Shown: positions 32,501-40,203 of the stretch, in pieces
How the letters are laid out: each line of letters opens with the position of its first letter
How positions within the stretch are numbered: position 1 is the first letter of the stretch
Notes under the pieces: generated by a model
What the model saw: only the letters and a program-made list of their open reading frames with translations
What the model was told of the DNA's origin: nothing
The model's database searches: none
Made by a program: the position numbers and the translations under genes
Assembly (NCBI GenBank): GCA_910576845.1
Contig: CAJTJA010000005.1
Span: forward strand, 1 to 46,673
DNA length: 46,673 nucleotides
DNA from: an uncultured Oscillibacter sp.
GTDB lineage: Bacteria; Bacillota; Clostridia; Oscillospirales; Oscillospiraceae
Direction of reading: 5' to 3'

Positions 32501-34385
32501 CCAGGATGCCGCTCAAGCGGGACTGAAGGTAGAGAAGGGGGGTGGAGGAGCGGCAGTCCGCCGTCTCTACAGCCCTGGCAATGGCCTGGCGCTCGGAAGA
32601 AACTGCTCCCAGCACCGGCAGGAGGCGGCGGGCCAGGCGCATGGCCGCCGCCTGCTGAGGCGCTTCGCCATTTTCCAGCCACCAGGCGGAAAAATCCGCC
32701 AAGCGGGTTATATCCCTAGGAAAAATCCGCTCCATAGGCAGGTTTAAAGCGGTATTCAGCAGGACAAACGCCACCTCGGCATCCTCAGCGGCGGGATTTT
32801 GGTAGTGGCGGAACAGCAGCTCGGCAAATCGGGGCATGTCGGCGTCGGAGCATCTGCCGAGCAGCGCATCCGCCGCTGTCTTGGCCTGGTAGCGGATCAT
32901 ACTGATCTGCCGGGGAGTCAGACGGCGGTCAGGATGAATCAGCTTTTCCAGATACTCTGCCCACAGCTCGAAAGGCCGTTCCTCCTGTGGACTGGGAGCA
33001 GCGCCCTTGGGCAGTTCTTTTTTGTAGCCGGACAGGAATTTGGCCAGAATACGCCCCATGAGCCCCGCGGCCTGCCGGCGGATATCGCCGTCCGGCTGAA
33101 GCAGCAGCTCATAAAGAAACTCCAAGGTCTGCTCTTTCTGCTCCACGGTCCAGTAAGTGAAGTATTCTCTGAAAATAGAGACGTAGGCTCGTATACGGGC
33201 AGGGTCTTTTTCTCCGCGGGCGGCTTCCAGGGTGCCGACAAACAGCCGTTCCCGGCTCAGCCTGTGCATCAGGCGGATATTGTGGTCCACGGCTGTCATC
33301 CGAAGGCCAAGCACCACTTCGTCCTCGCCCATAAGGGCAGGGTCCTTCCGGGGCAGGGGAGGACCTCCCGCGGTTTTCAGCGTTATATCTGCGCCAAAGG
33401 TTTTCAAATAGTCTTCAAAATCCCGGAGTTTCAGATATACATAGTTATACCGGCGCCGCTTGGCGGCGTCCACGTTGTCCAGCTTGGAAAGAATGACGTC
33501 AAAGGCGTCTGCCAGAGAAAAGAGCCGGGCGGTTTCCTGGCCCTCCGCGTCCCGCTCCTGCTTCACGCGGAAGTCGGCGTAGACCAGCACCAGGGATTCG
33601 GAGGACAGATTTTCCAGCTCCAGATCCCAGACGGAATGGTTGGCGGCAATGCGGCCAAGAACCCCCAGTCCTCTCCAGGCAAACCATTGGTCCGTGTAGT
33701 AATAATGAAGGTAAGGCACCCGCTCTCCCGGCCTGCAGCCGAATTTGCCGATGTCATGGCCTGCGGCCGCTGCGGAAATCAAGCCCAGGTCAATCTTCCC
33801 TCCCCCAGATTTAAAGGCTCTGGAAACCATCATAGACACGTGGTGAACGCCGGCAATGTGTTCCATCGTGCGGAAGGGCGTCACTTCCCGGCCCAGGCGC
33901 AGCAGCTCATAAACATACTCCTCCCGCCATCGGCGGAGAAATAAACGGTAGTCCTCCGCCACGGTGCTGGTCTTGAGTTCTTCCTCCGTGCAGAAGGCGA
34001 AGTCCATCCAGAAGTCAAAGGGAAGAACCTTTCGCTCAGCGTTAAAAAGAACTTGCAGGAATTGAAGGAAGCACTGCGCCCCGTTTCTTTGAGCGGGGGT
34101 ATGAGCGGAGTCCTCCTGAGGATAGAGGAGAGATACCGCCGTTCGGTAGGCATAGAGGGCCCAGCCCTCCTCCGGTTCCGGGGCAATGCGGCTCAAAACG
34201 GGCCGAAATATTTCCAGCGCCTGGGTACAGATAATCCGCCTCTCCAAAGGCAGCAGGGGCGACAGCAGTTCCTGCCAATCCAAATGGTCAAAAATATCCG
34301 CCGCGTCCAACTGGGCTTCAGACAGCCTTTGCAGAAATATCTCTTCCTGAAAGGCGCTGGCCATATCCAAATAAAGCTGCTCCAT
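29595..34385 (-). CDS. 1596-residue fusion: HD hydrolase, helical repeats, NadD/CoaD-like, acetyltransferase-like, phosphoribosyltransferase-like
   Basis: The start follows ggaggaaac. Order, by eye: an N-terminal helical part; an HD phosphohydrolase domain (about 165-330) with H176, H210-D211 in GHDIGKFG and D271; about 480 residues of HEAT-like helical repeats (about 400-890); a nucleotidylyltransferase domain (905-1098) with PGTFDPFSLSHKG in the place of the FDPxTxGH motif, VVGSDV and a NadD-type ISSTRIREN; a stretch weakly like GNAT acetyltransferases (about 1105-1265); and a phosphoribosyltransferase-like domain with PRPP loop VMLVDDLLHTG (1407-1417). All signature residues look intact. 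I know of no characterised protein with this set. The domains suggest making, adenylylating and hydrolysing a nucleotide, perhaps NAD-related. Confidence 0.78.
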   Translation of the reverse strand: MEQLYLDMASAFQEEIFLQRLSEAQLDAADIFDHLDWQELLSPLLPLERRIICTQALEIFRPVLSRIAPEPEEGWALYAYRTAVSLLYPQEDSAHTPAQRNGAQCFLQFLQVLFNAERKVLPFDFWMDFAFCTEEELKTSTVAEDYRLFLRRWREEYVYELLRLGREVTPFRTMEHIAGVHHVSMMVSRAFKSGGGKIDLGLISAAAAGHDIGKFGCRPGERVPYLHYYYTDQWFAWRGLGVLGRIAANHSVWDLELENLSSESLVLVYADFRVKQERDAEGQETARLFSLADAFDVILSKLDNVDAAKRRRYNYVYLKLRDFEDYLKTFGADITLKTAGGPPLPRKDPALMGEDEVVLGLRMTAVDHNIRLMHRLSRERLFVGTLEAARGEKDPARIRAYVSIFREYFTYWTVEQKEQTLEFLYELLLQPDGDIRRQAAGLMGRILAKFLSGYKKELPKGAAPSPQEERPFELWAEYLEKLIHPDRRLTPRQISMIRYQAKTAADALLGRCSDADMPRFAELLFRHYQNPAAEDAEVAFVLLNTALNLPMERIFPRDITRLADFSAWWLENGEAPQQAAAMRLARRLLPVLGAVSSERQAIARAVETADCRSSTPLLYLQSRLSGILGLDISGHQKLLDQGEAASSVFLDNLKTATPWVLKAVGVEYLLDQARREESVNALHIAAHFSNLIKVSENVVVRRLAGNALLDIAPLLTPDRRNEVAVELCEALETGQSEISQYIPQYLGQFLLWLSPRELDEILDELLRFLSSSSSSVAAAALATVGALLEHYAVYKKRFFETEKARGARRRRMAGLLLKGLASCMEPVRQEALRVLGEGLFASKDLSYDEKAGLFTLTAKKLLFLIGEQEEQELTFFYTAAALSHIYRFAVKHRIESGPFRFEWRDKAAAFFPGTFDPFSLSHKGIVTAIRDLGMEVYLAVDEFSWSKKAQPSLIRRQIVSMSVADEFDVYLFPHDIPVNLATPEDLARLRQVFDGRELYLVVGSDVVAGASSYKAPPGEGSVHSLNHIVFRRSSDAEGREIEADLSCITGQVIQLQLPTHLEDISSTRIRENIDLGRDISNLVDPTVQDLIYRNSLYLREPQYKQLVRASFLEFSQAEQPDHTLWNALCSDFGPLPPPDLRDSIFLLRSAGPRSRTLGFLTSRTINSGELYHAFGSEDTANWVRTRTAGRIQLLTGLWAVKAPGGNYDIRQLLLTEVLTQAAAADCGYAVWWGRADEKDVEMLLRQGFVPAEMETPQPLLLVDMRSPAVLVQNIPTTLKEPFASDGQVLAAMGTAHLRLQEAVCRLYPGTLVLSLNAEVIYHRLVRKLTRENGVPAEPQTPRILGPKMCVPFGKILRGNAVPNTVTKTIHTDKVFAPDLHSFSIAPFPGYAPLESQIRTIRSFRRPVMLVDDLLHTGNRINTLDPLFRREKLEIDRCVVGLLSGRGRDLMSAKGREVDSVYFVPDLRAWFVESTMYPFIGGDAVDKTAASVPGLTPAVNLILPYAFPRFYRECSREAVFLFSRTCIENSRDILLALERTYRERYARNLTLSRLSEAVILPLSPDKGAALRYDPNLPASVCLESDLRQLGRIRELLK

Positions 34386-34587
34386 AGGTTTCCTCCATTC
34401 TGCCCGGAGGGGCCGGTGGTTTTGTGAGTGCTTTCAGTATACCGCAGTTGAGGGTTGGGGGAAAGGGGGAAAATGAAAGTCCGCGTCCTTTTCTTGCGAA
34501 AAGGTTCCGCTTCGGCGAAAGGACTTGTGCCAGAGGGATGGGTATGATAAAATTAAATTAATATATTTAACTGCGAAGGATGGAAAA

Positions 34588-35292
34588 ATGGACAAACCTT
34601 ATTGTTGTTGGATGTTGAATTTGCGGTATTCCTGGAACGGAACGGTGCAGTATCTGCATCCGGTGGTTCTGTTTGGGGAGCGGGATATCGTGCTGGTGGA
34701 CTGCGGCTATTCCGGTTCGCTGAAGCTGCTGGAGAGGGAGCTGTCTTCCCGGGGACTTGGACTGGAGGGAATAACCAAACTGGTCCTGACCCATCAGGAC
34801 GATGACCACATGGGCGCGGCGGCAGAGCTCAAGGAGGCGTATCCTGCTTTGCAGATACTGGCGTCTTGGGAGGAAGCGCCTTACATCTCCGGGGAGCGGA
34901 AGAATCTCCGCCTCCAGCAGGCGGAGAAGATGCAGGCATATCTGCCGGAGGAGCAAAAAGCGTTTGGCGAACAGTTCTGCCAACGGCTCCGTGCGGTGCG
35001 GACAGTTTCTGTGGACGGGATTCTTCGCCCCGGAGACCGGTTCGATTGGGGCGGCGGCTGTGAGATTCTGGGCACGCCGGGGCATACGCCGGGACACCTC
35101 TCCATCCGAGCGCTGGACGGGAGCTTCCTGATAACCGGGGATGCGGCGGTAGTGGAAAACGAAGCCCTGGCAGTGGCGAATCCGGAGTACTGTTTGGACG
35201 TGGGGAAGGCGCAGCGGTCCCTGGAGAAGCTGGAGGGATATGGCTGCCGCCGGTACCTGTGCTTTCACGGCGGCTGCCTGGAGCGCGGCTGA
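34588..35292 (+). CDS. Metallo-beta-lactamase-fold hydrolase with HxDxDH motif
   Basis: A 234-residue protein. The metal motif is THQDDDHMGA, so the second His of HxHxDH is Asp; later ligands are the His of GTPGHTPGHLS, the Asp of ITGDAAV and the His near the C-terminus (CFHGG). The ATG at 34588 follows gaagga; upstream in-frame codons lie in the promoter region. A tatgat box at 34543-34548 may be its -10. It is divergent from the giant gene and 16 bases ahead of the RibD-fold reductase. Members hydrolyse thioesters, lactones or phosphoesters; this one cannot be narrowed further. Confidence 0.82.
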   Translation: MDKPYCCWMLNLRYSWNGTVQYLHPVVLFGERDIVLVDCGYSGSLKLLERELSSRGLGLEGITKLVLTHQDDDHMGAAAELKEAYPALQILASWEEAPYISGERKNLRLQQAEKMQAYLPEEQKAFGEQFCQRLRAVRTVSVDGILRPGDRFDWGGGCEILGTPGHTPGHLSIRALDGSFLITGDAAVVENEALAVANPEYCLDVGKAQRSLEKLEGYGCRRYLCFHGGCLERG

Positions 35293-35308
35293 TGGCCGGG
35301 AGGTAACT

Positions 35309-35821
35309 ATGAGCGTCTATTTTTATGGCTGCGTCACTCTGGACGGATATCTGGCGGCACGGGACCACGGGCTGGACTGGCTTTACCAGACGGGGGCTGT
35401 GGAGGAAACGGACTATGAGGATTTTTACGCCCGGATGGACGTGACCCTCATGGGCCGCCGGACATTTCAAGAGCTCGAGCGCCAGGAAGAAGACCCGGCG
35501 GAGGTCTATCCAACCACGGAAAACTTTGTCTTTACCCATAGGGCTTTGAACCAGAAGGGCTTCACCGCCGTATCCGGGGACCCGGCGGTATTTACGGAGA
35601 GTCTGGGCCGGGAGAAAAATATCTGGATTGTGGGTGGGAACACCATCTTGGCCCCAGTGCTGGACCGGAATCTGGTGGACTATTTCATTGTGCAGGTGGC
35701 TCCGGTGCTCCTGGGGGCGGGGATTCCCCTCTTCACCCAGAAGGAAGCTCTTCGAAGGCTCCGGCTGGAAGAGGTTCGGAAATACGGCCAGTTTGCACAG
35801 CTGGTTTACAGCAGGCTGTGA
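35309..35821 (+). CDS. Dihydrofolate reductase/RibD C-terminal-fold protein
   Basis: A 170-residue protein starting MSVYFYGCVTLDGYLA, the usual opening of the RibD C-terminal family, with TLMGRRTFQEL, NIWIVGGNTILAPVLDRNLVDYF and APVLLGAGIPLF. It likely binds NADPH and reduces a small heterocycle. It is common as a stand-alone gene in Firmicutes, and the substrate is unknown. The ATG follows gggaggt and lies 16 bases after the hydrolase stop, so the two share a transcript. Confidence 0.85.
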   Translation: MSVYFYGCVTLDGYLAARDHGLDWLYQTGAVEETDYEDFYARMDVTLMGRRTFQELERQEEDPAEVYPTTENFVFTHRALNQKGFTAVSGDPAVFTESLGREKNIWIVGGNTILAPVLDRNLVDYFIVQVAPVLLGAGIPLFTQKEALRRLRLEEVRKYGQFAQLVYSRL

Positions 35822-35828
35822 GGAACAA

Positions 35829-35854
35829 AAAAGACCGCCCTGGGGCGGTCTTTT
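35829..35854. terminator. Bidirectional terminator
   Basis: A 10-bp stem (about 35831-35840 with 35843-35852; the top opens as loop) with an A run before and a T run after, between two convergent genes. It serves both. Confidence 0.88.
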
Positions 35855-35859
35855 CCTGC

Positions 35860-36564
35860 TCAATAGCGGTTCCGGATGACGTCCCGGTGGCTCCCGTCCG
35901 CAAGGTTTACAAACCGGACGAAGAGGGACACCTTATTTTCCGGGTTCAGAGCTTCCCAGACCTGTTCTGCCAGGGCCTCCGGTGTTTTGGCATCCAGGAC
36001 GACCCGTTCCGGGTCCCCCGCGAAGGACGGAAGAGGGTTCCCGTCGCCCATATAGGTGTGGAGGAAGCGGCCCTCTCCGGCAAGGGGCGCGTCGTAGTGG
36101 TAAAAATACCGGCAGCAGCAGGCCGGGTCCCCCTCTGCACTCTTCAAAATGGAGAGCTGGAAGCTGCCGTCAGGGCTCAGCAGGCCGGAAATCCGGGGGG
36201 TCCAGTTGGGCCCGTCGGGCTCGAAAGTCCGGGTTTTCAAAGCTTCGGCAAAGGTCCGGCCCTCTAAGATATAGTTCCGGACGGTGTCCGTCTGGTCCCC
36301 ATTGGTGACAATGAGGCCCCGGCCGGCCTTGCGGACCGGATGATAGATAATCAGGCTGGGGTCCGTCATCTTGGCGGGGTCGTGAGCCTCGGTGCGGATG
36401 CCGTCCTCCGTGGGGACAAAGACCCGGTTTCGGGAGTTTTCACTCCGGCCCATGATGAAATACACGGCCACGGCCTGATTCCCGTCCGGACTCTTCCCCA
36501 GCACGATGCCCCGGCCGGGGTAGGGATTGCCGCGCAGCAGGTCCAAAAGGTTTTGCTTTTCCAT
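35860..36564 (-). CDS. purO: IMP cyclohydrolase, PurO type
   Basis: A 234-residue protein matching the IMP_cyclohyd family: LLRGNPYPGRGIVLG, YFIMGRSENSRNRVF near the N-terminus, then LIVTNGDQTDT. This family closes FAICAR to IMP, the last step of purine synthesis, in archaea and some Clostridia in place of the PurH domain. The ATG at 36564 follows cggagg. It stands apart from other pur genes and is 14 bases after the lipoprotein gene, so probably the end of a short operon. Confidence 0.85.
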   Translation of the reverse strand: MEKQNLLDLLRGNPYPGRGIVLGKSPDGNQAVAVYFIMGRSENSRNRVFVPTEDGIRTEAHDPAKMTDPSLIIYHPVRKAGRGLIVTNGDQTDTVRNYILEGRTFAEALKTRTFEPDGPNWTPRISGLLSPDGSFQLSILKSAEGDPACCCRYFYHYDAPLAGEGRFLHTYMGDGNPLPSFAGDPERVVLDAKTPEALAEQVWEALNPENKVSLFVRFVNLADGSHRDVIRNRY

Positions 36565-36578
36565 AACAGTTCCTCCGT

Positions 36579-37466
36579 TCATTCATTCGTGTTTTCCCAG
36601 CTCCAGAGAACGCCTAAGGCGTAGTAATTCCTGCCGTCTTTCAGGATGACGGACTCCACGTGCTCCGCCCCGTCCCGCTCCTTGGTGTAGAGGATGGCGT
36701 AGCGGGGCTCGCCGTCCTCCGGAACCAGCTCGTAATATCGGGCGATCTCCTCAGCATTGGGGGGACCGAAGCGGTTCAGGAAGGCATCCCAGCGGGTTTC
36801 CCCTGCCAGGAAGCTCAGCAGCTCCTCCTGGGTAATGGTCCGGTCATAGGAGGTGAAGCGCCGGGGCTGGTCACCGATTCGCCGGGTCTCCCCCTCGGCG
36901 GCAGGGGTGGTGATGATGGAAAGCCCGTCCTCCAGCTCCAGGGAGTTCTGGTAGTAGTCCGGGTGGCATTTCGCCGCCTCCGTGGCCAGGACCACCCGCT
37001 TGAGGCCCACGTTTTCCGGGGCCTCCTCGTCCGTAGTTACATAGCTGAAGGAGCAATAGTAATTCACGCCTCCACAGACCACCGGGAAGGAATTGTGAAC
37101 GTTTACCATGGTCTGCCGCCCATACTCCAGGTGCTTGGAGGCGCCCACAGGAGACAGCATCTCGCAATCTTCCGTGGGGCCGGGGTAGATGTCGAAGAGA
37201 GCCTGGATACTCTCGTCCAGGTCGTCGTCCCTCGCCTGAACATTGGGGGAGAACATGGCCCGGACGGCCTCTGGGTCCCGGGCGTCCACTGCGGCGAAAA
37301 AGGCGTCAATAGGGTCCTGGAGGCTCCAGCGGGTGTTGTTCCAGACCCCGGCGGCCTGGAACGCCGCGTCCCGAACATCCTCGGGCAGAGCGTCCAGGGC
37401 GGTTTCCGCCAGCCCGGCGCAGCCGCTTAACAGCAGGAGCAGGGCAACCCAAATCAGACGCTTCAT
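36579..37466 (-). CDS. Lipoprotein, DUF5104-like
   Basis: A 295-residue exported protein. The signal peptide MKRLIWVALLLLLSGC ends in a lipobox with the lipid-bearing Cys16. Residues about 45-150 have the pattern DPIDAFFAAVDARDPEAVRA and SIQALFDIY, typical of the NTF2-like DUF5104 lipoproteins of Clostridia; the remainder includes a DGLSII segment and a C-terminal domain with FLNRFGPPN. The ATG at 37466 overlaps the stop of the metalloprotease gene (ATGA). Function unknown; anchored outside the membrane. Confidence 0.75.
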   Translation of the reverse strand: MKRLIWVALLLLLSGCAGLAETALDALPEDVRDAAFQAAGVWNNTRWSLQDPIDAFFAAVDARDPEAVRAMFSPNVQARDDDLDESIQALFDIYPGPTEDCEMLSPVGASKHLEYGRQTMVNVHNSFPVVCGGVNYYCSFSYVTTDEEAPENVGLKRVVLATEAAKCHPDYYQNSLELEDGLSIITTPAAEGETRRIGDQPRRFTSYDRTITQEELLSFLAGETRWDAFLNRFGPPNAEEIARYYELVPEDGEPRYAILYTKERDGAEHVESVILKDGRNYYALGVLWSWENTNE

Positions 37467-38005
37467 GTTGTCTCCTCCATGTCCCGGGGCATAGTCAGGC
37501 GCTTCTTCCGCTCCCGCCAATCGGGGAGATAGCGTTCCAGCAGGGCGTAAAACCCGGGACCGTGATTTTTTTCCAGGATGTGGCAGAGCTCGTGGACTAC
37601 TACCAAATCCACAGCTTCCTCCGGGCAGGCCATCAGGAAGCAGGAAAAGCAGAGGCTGTTCCTGGCGCTACAGCTTCCGTAACGCTTTCGGGCCGCCGTA
37701 ATTTTCAGCCCGGTGGGGACCAGGCCCATCCGTGCGCTCCAATAAGCCACCTTCCCCGGCAGCTCCGCCCGGGCCCGGGCTTTCAGATCCTCGGTCTCAG
37801 CGGCGGTGGGGGCAGGTGGACGGAGGGCAGCCCGTTCCCGCTGAACCGCCAGGTGCTTGTCAATCCAGGCAGTGTGGGAGGCGACGAAAGCGTCAATCCT
37901 GGCCTGAGAGCAGCGCAGGGGGGCCCGGACCAGGAGGCGGCAGTCCCCCGTAATCTCCAGCGCCAGCGTTTTCCGGCGGGAGCGGATGATGTCATATGGT
38001 GTCAT
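37463..38005 (-). CDS. YgjP/SprT-like zinc metallopeptidase
   Basis: A 180-residue protein with the DUF45/YgjP layout: an N-terminal beta part (LLVRAPLRCSQARIDAFV), then RYGSCSARNSLCFSCFLM and the zinc motif VVHELCHILEKNHGPGFY (HExxH with a downstream His), and a final DWRERKKRL. The ribosome binding site is poor. It lies 71 bases after pyrI with no clear terminator between, so it may be read as part of the pyr transcript. Coupled by ATGA to the lipoprotein gene. Confidence 0.87.
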   Translation of the reverse strand: MTPYDIIRSRRKTLALEITGDCRLLVRAPLRCSQARIDAFVASHTAWIDKHLAVQRERAALRPPAPTAAETEDLKARARAELPGKVAYWSARMGLVPTGLKITAARKRYGSCSARNSLCFSCFLMACPEEAVDLVVVHELCHILEKNHGPGFYALLERYLPDWRERKKRLTMPRDMEETT

Positions 38006-38076
38006 TTCTATGAAAACAATTCAAAACAGTCATAACTCCTCGCCGGCCCGGCGAATGATTGGGGCCTTGAGACGCG

Positions 38077-38505
38077 TCAAACGGTCTTTTTCCCCTTGGC
38101 CGTATCGCAGTAGGCACAACGGTAGACGTGCCTGTCCGGATCGCTGAGGAGGAAGATGGCGTCCAGCTGGGGCTCCGCAACGGTGATACACCGGGGATTT
38201 TTGCAGTGAATGATGTTTACCAGTTTTTTGGGGGGCTCCAGGCGGCGCTTTTCCACCCGCCTGCCATCCCGGATGATATTGACGGTGATTTTATCGTCAA
38301 TATAGCCCAGCACGTCTACATCCACAACCAACGGGGAGTCAATTTTGATGATATCCTTTTTCCCCATGCGTCCGCTGCGGACGTTTTTAATGATTGCTAC
38401 AGAGCAGTCCAGCCGGTCCAGATGGAGGTATTTGTAGATATCCATGCTCTTGCCCGCTTGGATGTGGTCCAGGACGACGCCGTTTTGGATACTGTCAATG
38501 TTCAT
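38077..38505 (-). CDS. pyrI: Aspartate carbamoyltransferase regulatory chain
   Basis: A 142-residue protein with the nucleotide-binding domain (GVVLDHIQAGKSMDIYKYL) and the zinc domain with four Cys (CKNPRC and CAYC). It makes ATCase allosteric, with CTP and ATP as effectors. It lies 16 bases after pyrB behind ggggagg. Presence of PyrI means the enzyme is a class B dodecamer. Confidence 0.95.
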   Translation of the reverse strand: MNIDSIQNGVVLDHIQAGKSMDIYKYLHLDRLDCSVAIIKNVRSGRMGKKDIIKIDSPLVVDVDVLGYIDDKITVNIIRDGRRVEKRRLEPPKKLVNIIHCKNPRCITVAEPQLDAIFLLSDPDRHVYRCAYCDTAKGKKTV

Positions 38506-38521
38506 TAGAGACCTCCCCTTC

Positions 38522-39442
38522 TTAGACGTGGATGTCCAGCAGCTTCAAAATCAGGGCCATGCGAATGAACTTTCCGTTTTTTACCTGCTTCCAGTAGGCG
38601 GCCCGGGGATCTTTGTCCACGGCCACGGCGATCTCATTGACCCGGGGCAGGGGGTGGAGAATAGACAGGTCAGGCTTGGCGGGTTCCAGCTTCTCCGGGG
38701 TGAGGATATAACTGTCCTTCAAACGGAGATAGTCCTCCTCGTTGAAAAACCGTTCCTTCTGGACCCGCGTCATGTAGAGGATGTCCAGCCTGGGCATGAC
38801 CGTTTCCAAATTCTCTGTCTGCTCATAGGGAATGCCCCGCTTTTTCAAGGCTTCCTCCTTCACGTAGCGGGGAAGCTTCAGCTCCATAGGGGAGATCAGG
38901 ACAAAGCGGATGTTTTCATAGCGGCTGAGGGCGTTTACCAGGGAATGGACGGTCCGGCCGAATTTTAGGTCGCCGCAAAAGCCGATGGTGAAATTGTCCA
39001 GCCGGCCCTTTTCCCGGCGGATAGTCAAAAGGTCGGTGAGTGTTTGGGTGGGATGGTTGTGCCCGCCGTCCCCGGCGTTGATAATGGGAACCTCGCTGAA
39101 CTGAGCGGCGGCAAAGGGAGCGCCTTCCTTGGGGTGGCGCATAGCGATGATGTCGGCGTAGCAGCTGACGGTGTGGACAGTGTCCCCTACCGTCTCCCCC
39201 TTGGCGGTGGAGCTGGAGGCGGCCTCCGAAAAGCCAAGTACACTGCCGCCCAGGGCCAGCATGGCGGATTCAAAGGATAGGCGGGTTCGTGTGGAGGGCT
39301 CGAAGAAAAGGGTGGCCAGCTGCTTGTGGGCACAGGCGTCCTGATATTTGGCGGGGTGGGCGAGGATATCCTCCGCGGTGGCGATCAGCTGGTTGATTTC
39401 CTCAATAGTGAGGTCGGTGACATCGATGATGTTTCTGGGCAT
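38522..39442 (-). CDS. pyrB: Aspartate carbamoyltransferase catalytic chain
   Basis: A 306-residue enzyme, normal length. The carbamoyl phosphate site FFEPSTRTRLSFESAM, the loop MRHPKEGAP, HPTQTLTDLLTI and HPLPRVNEI are all intact. It makes carbamoyl aspartate, the committed step of pyrimidine synthesis. The ATG follows ggaaaggag, 122 bases after pyrE. Confidence 0.97.
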   Translation of the reverse strand: MPRNIIDVTDLTIEEINQLIATAEDILAHPAKYQDACAHKQLATLFFEPSTRTRLSFESAMLALGGSVLGFSEAASSSTAKGETVGDTVHTVSCYADIIAMRHPKEGAPFAAAQFSEVPIINAGDGGHNHPTQTLTDLLTIRREKGRLDNFTIGFCGDLKFGRTVHSLVNALSRYENIRFVLISPMELKLPRYVKEEALKKRGIPYEQTENLETVMPRLDILYMTRVQKERFFNEEDYLRLKDSYILTPEKLEPAKPDLSILHPLPRVNEIAVAVDKDPRAAYWKQVKNGKFIRMALILKLLDIHV

Positions 39443-39564
39443 AAGGTCTCCTTTCCGAGGTTCCGAATGAGTGGGGTGTAAGGCGGTGGGCGCCGGCCCC
39501 AGAGGGCGGCTGTGTGTGGGGAGATTGAACCGGCTATCAAGATAGCTGAAATTTTCCCCGCCTG

Positions 39565-40203
39565 TCAGGGCGCAATCCAGCTTTCGTCCGCAGGATCCTC
39601 CCGGAATTTTTTCAGGCGCTCAATATCCTCAGGCTTAATCTTTCCTTCTGCCGCCGCAATTTCGCACACGGCGTCAAAGTTGGACAAGCTGTGATTGACG
39701 ATATTGGCGGCCGCAAGCCGGTCCAAGCCCTTTTGAAGTCCATAGGTGAAGATGGACGCAATGCCAAGCACCTCCGCGCCCGCTTCCCGCAGAGCCTCCA
39801 CGACATCAATACAGCTCCCGGCGGTGGAAATTAAATCCTCGACTACTACGACCCGCTGTCCGGGCTCCAGCTTCCCTTCAATGCGGTTTTGCCGCCCATG
39901 GTCCTTGCCGCTGGAACGGACGTAGCCCATGGGCAGGCCCATGAGATGGCCCACAATGGCGGCGTGAGCAATGCCGGCAGTGGAGGTGCCCATCAGTACT
40001 TCTGCCGTCGGGTAATATTTGCAGATGAGGTCCACCAGCCCTTCCTCCACATGTGTGCGGACAGCCGGAGCGGTGAGGGTCAGGCGGTTGTCGCAGTAGA
40101 TGGGGCTTTTGATGCCGGAAGCCCAGGTAAAGGGCTGGTCCGGACGGAGAAAAACCGCCTCAATGGACAAAAGGTCATGAGCGATGGTCTGTTCACGGGT
40201 CAT
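39565..40203 (-). CDS. pyrE: Orotate phosphoribosyltransferase
   Basis: A 212-residue enzyme with the PRPP loop VVVVEDLISTAGS and the N-terminal FTWASGIKSPIYCDNR that signs this family. It joins orotate to PRPP to give OMP. The ATG follows aaaggag. A gap of 476 bases separates it from pyrF. Confidence 0.96.
   Translation of the reverse strand: MTREQTIAHDLLSIEAVFLRPDQPFTWASGIKSPIYCDNRLTLTAPAVRTHVEEGLVDLICKYYPTAEVLMGTSTAGIAHAAIVGHLMGLPMGYVRSSGKDHGRQNRIEGKLEPGQRVVVVEDLISTAGSCIDVVEALREAGAEVLGIASIFTYGLQKGLDRLAAANIVNHSLSNFDAVCEIAAAEGKIKPEDIERLKKFREDPADESWIAP

Noticed and set aside
32799..33944. 381-residue plus-strand frame opposite the giant gene
   Set aside because: Composition is that of an antisense frame and the minus-strand domains (HD and repeats) are clear.
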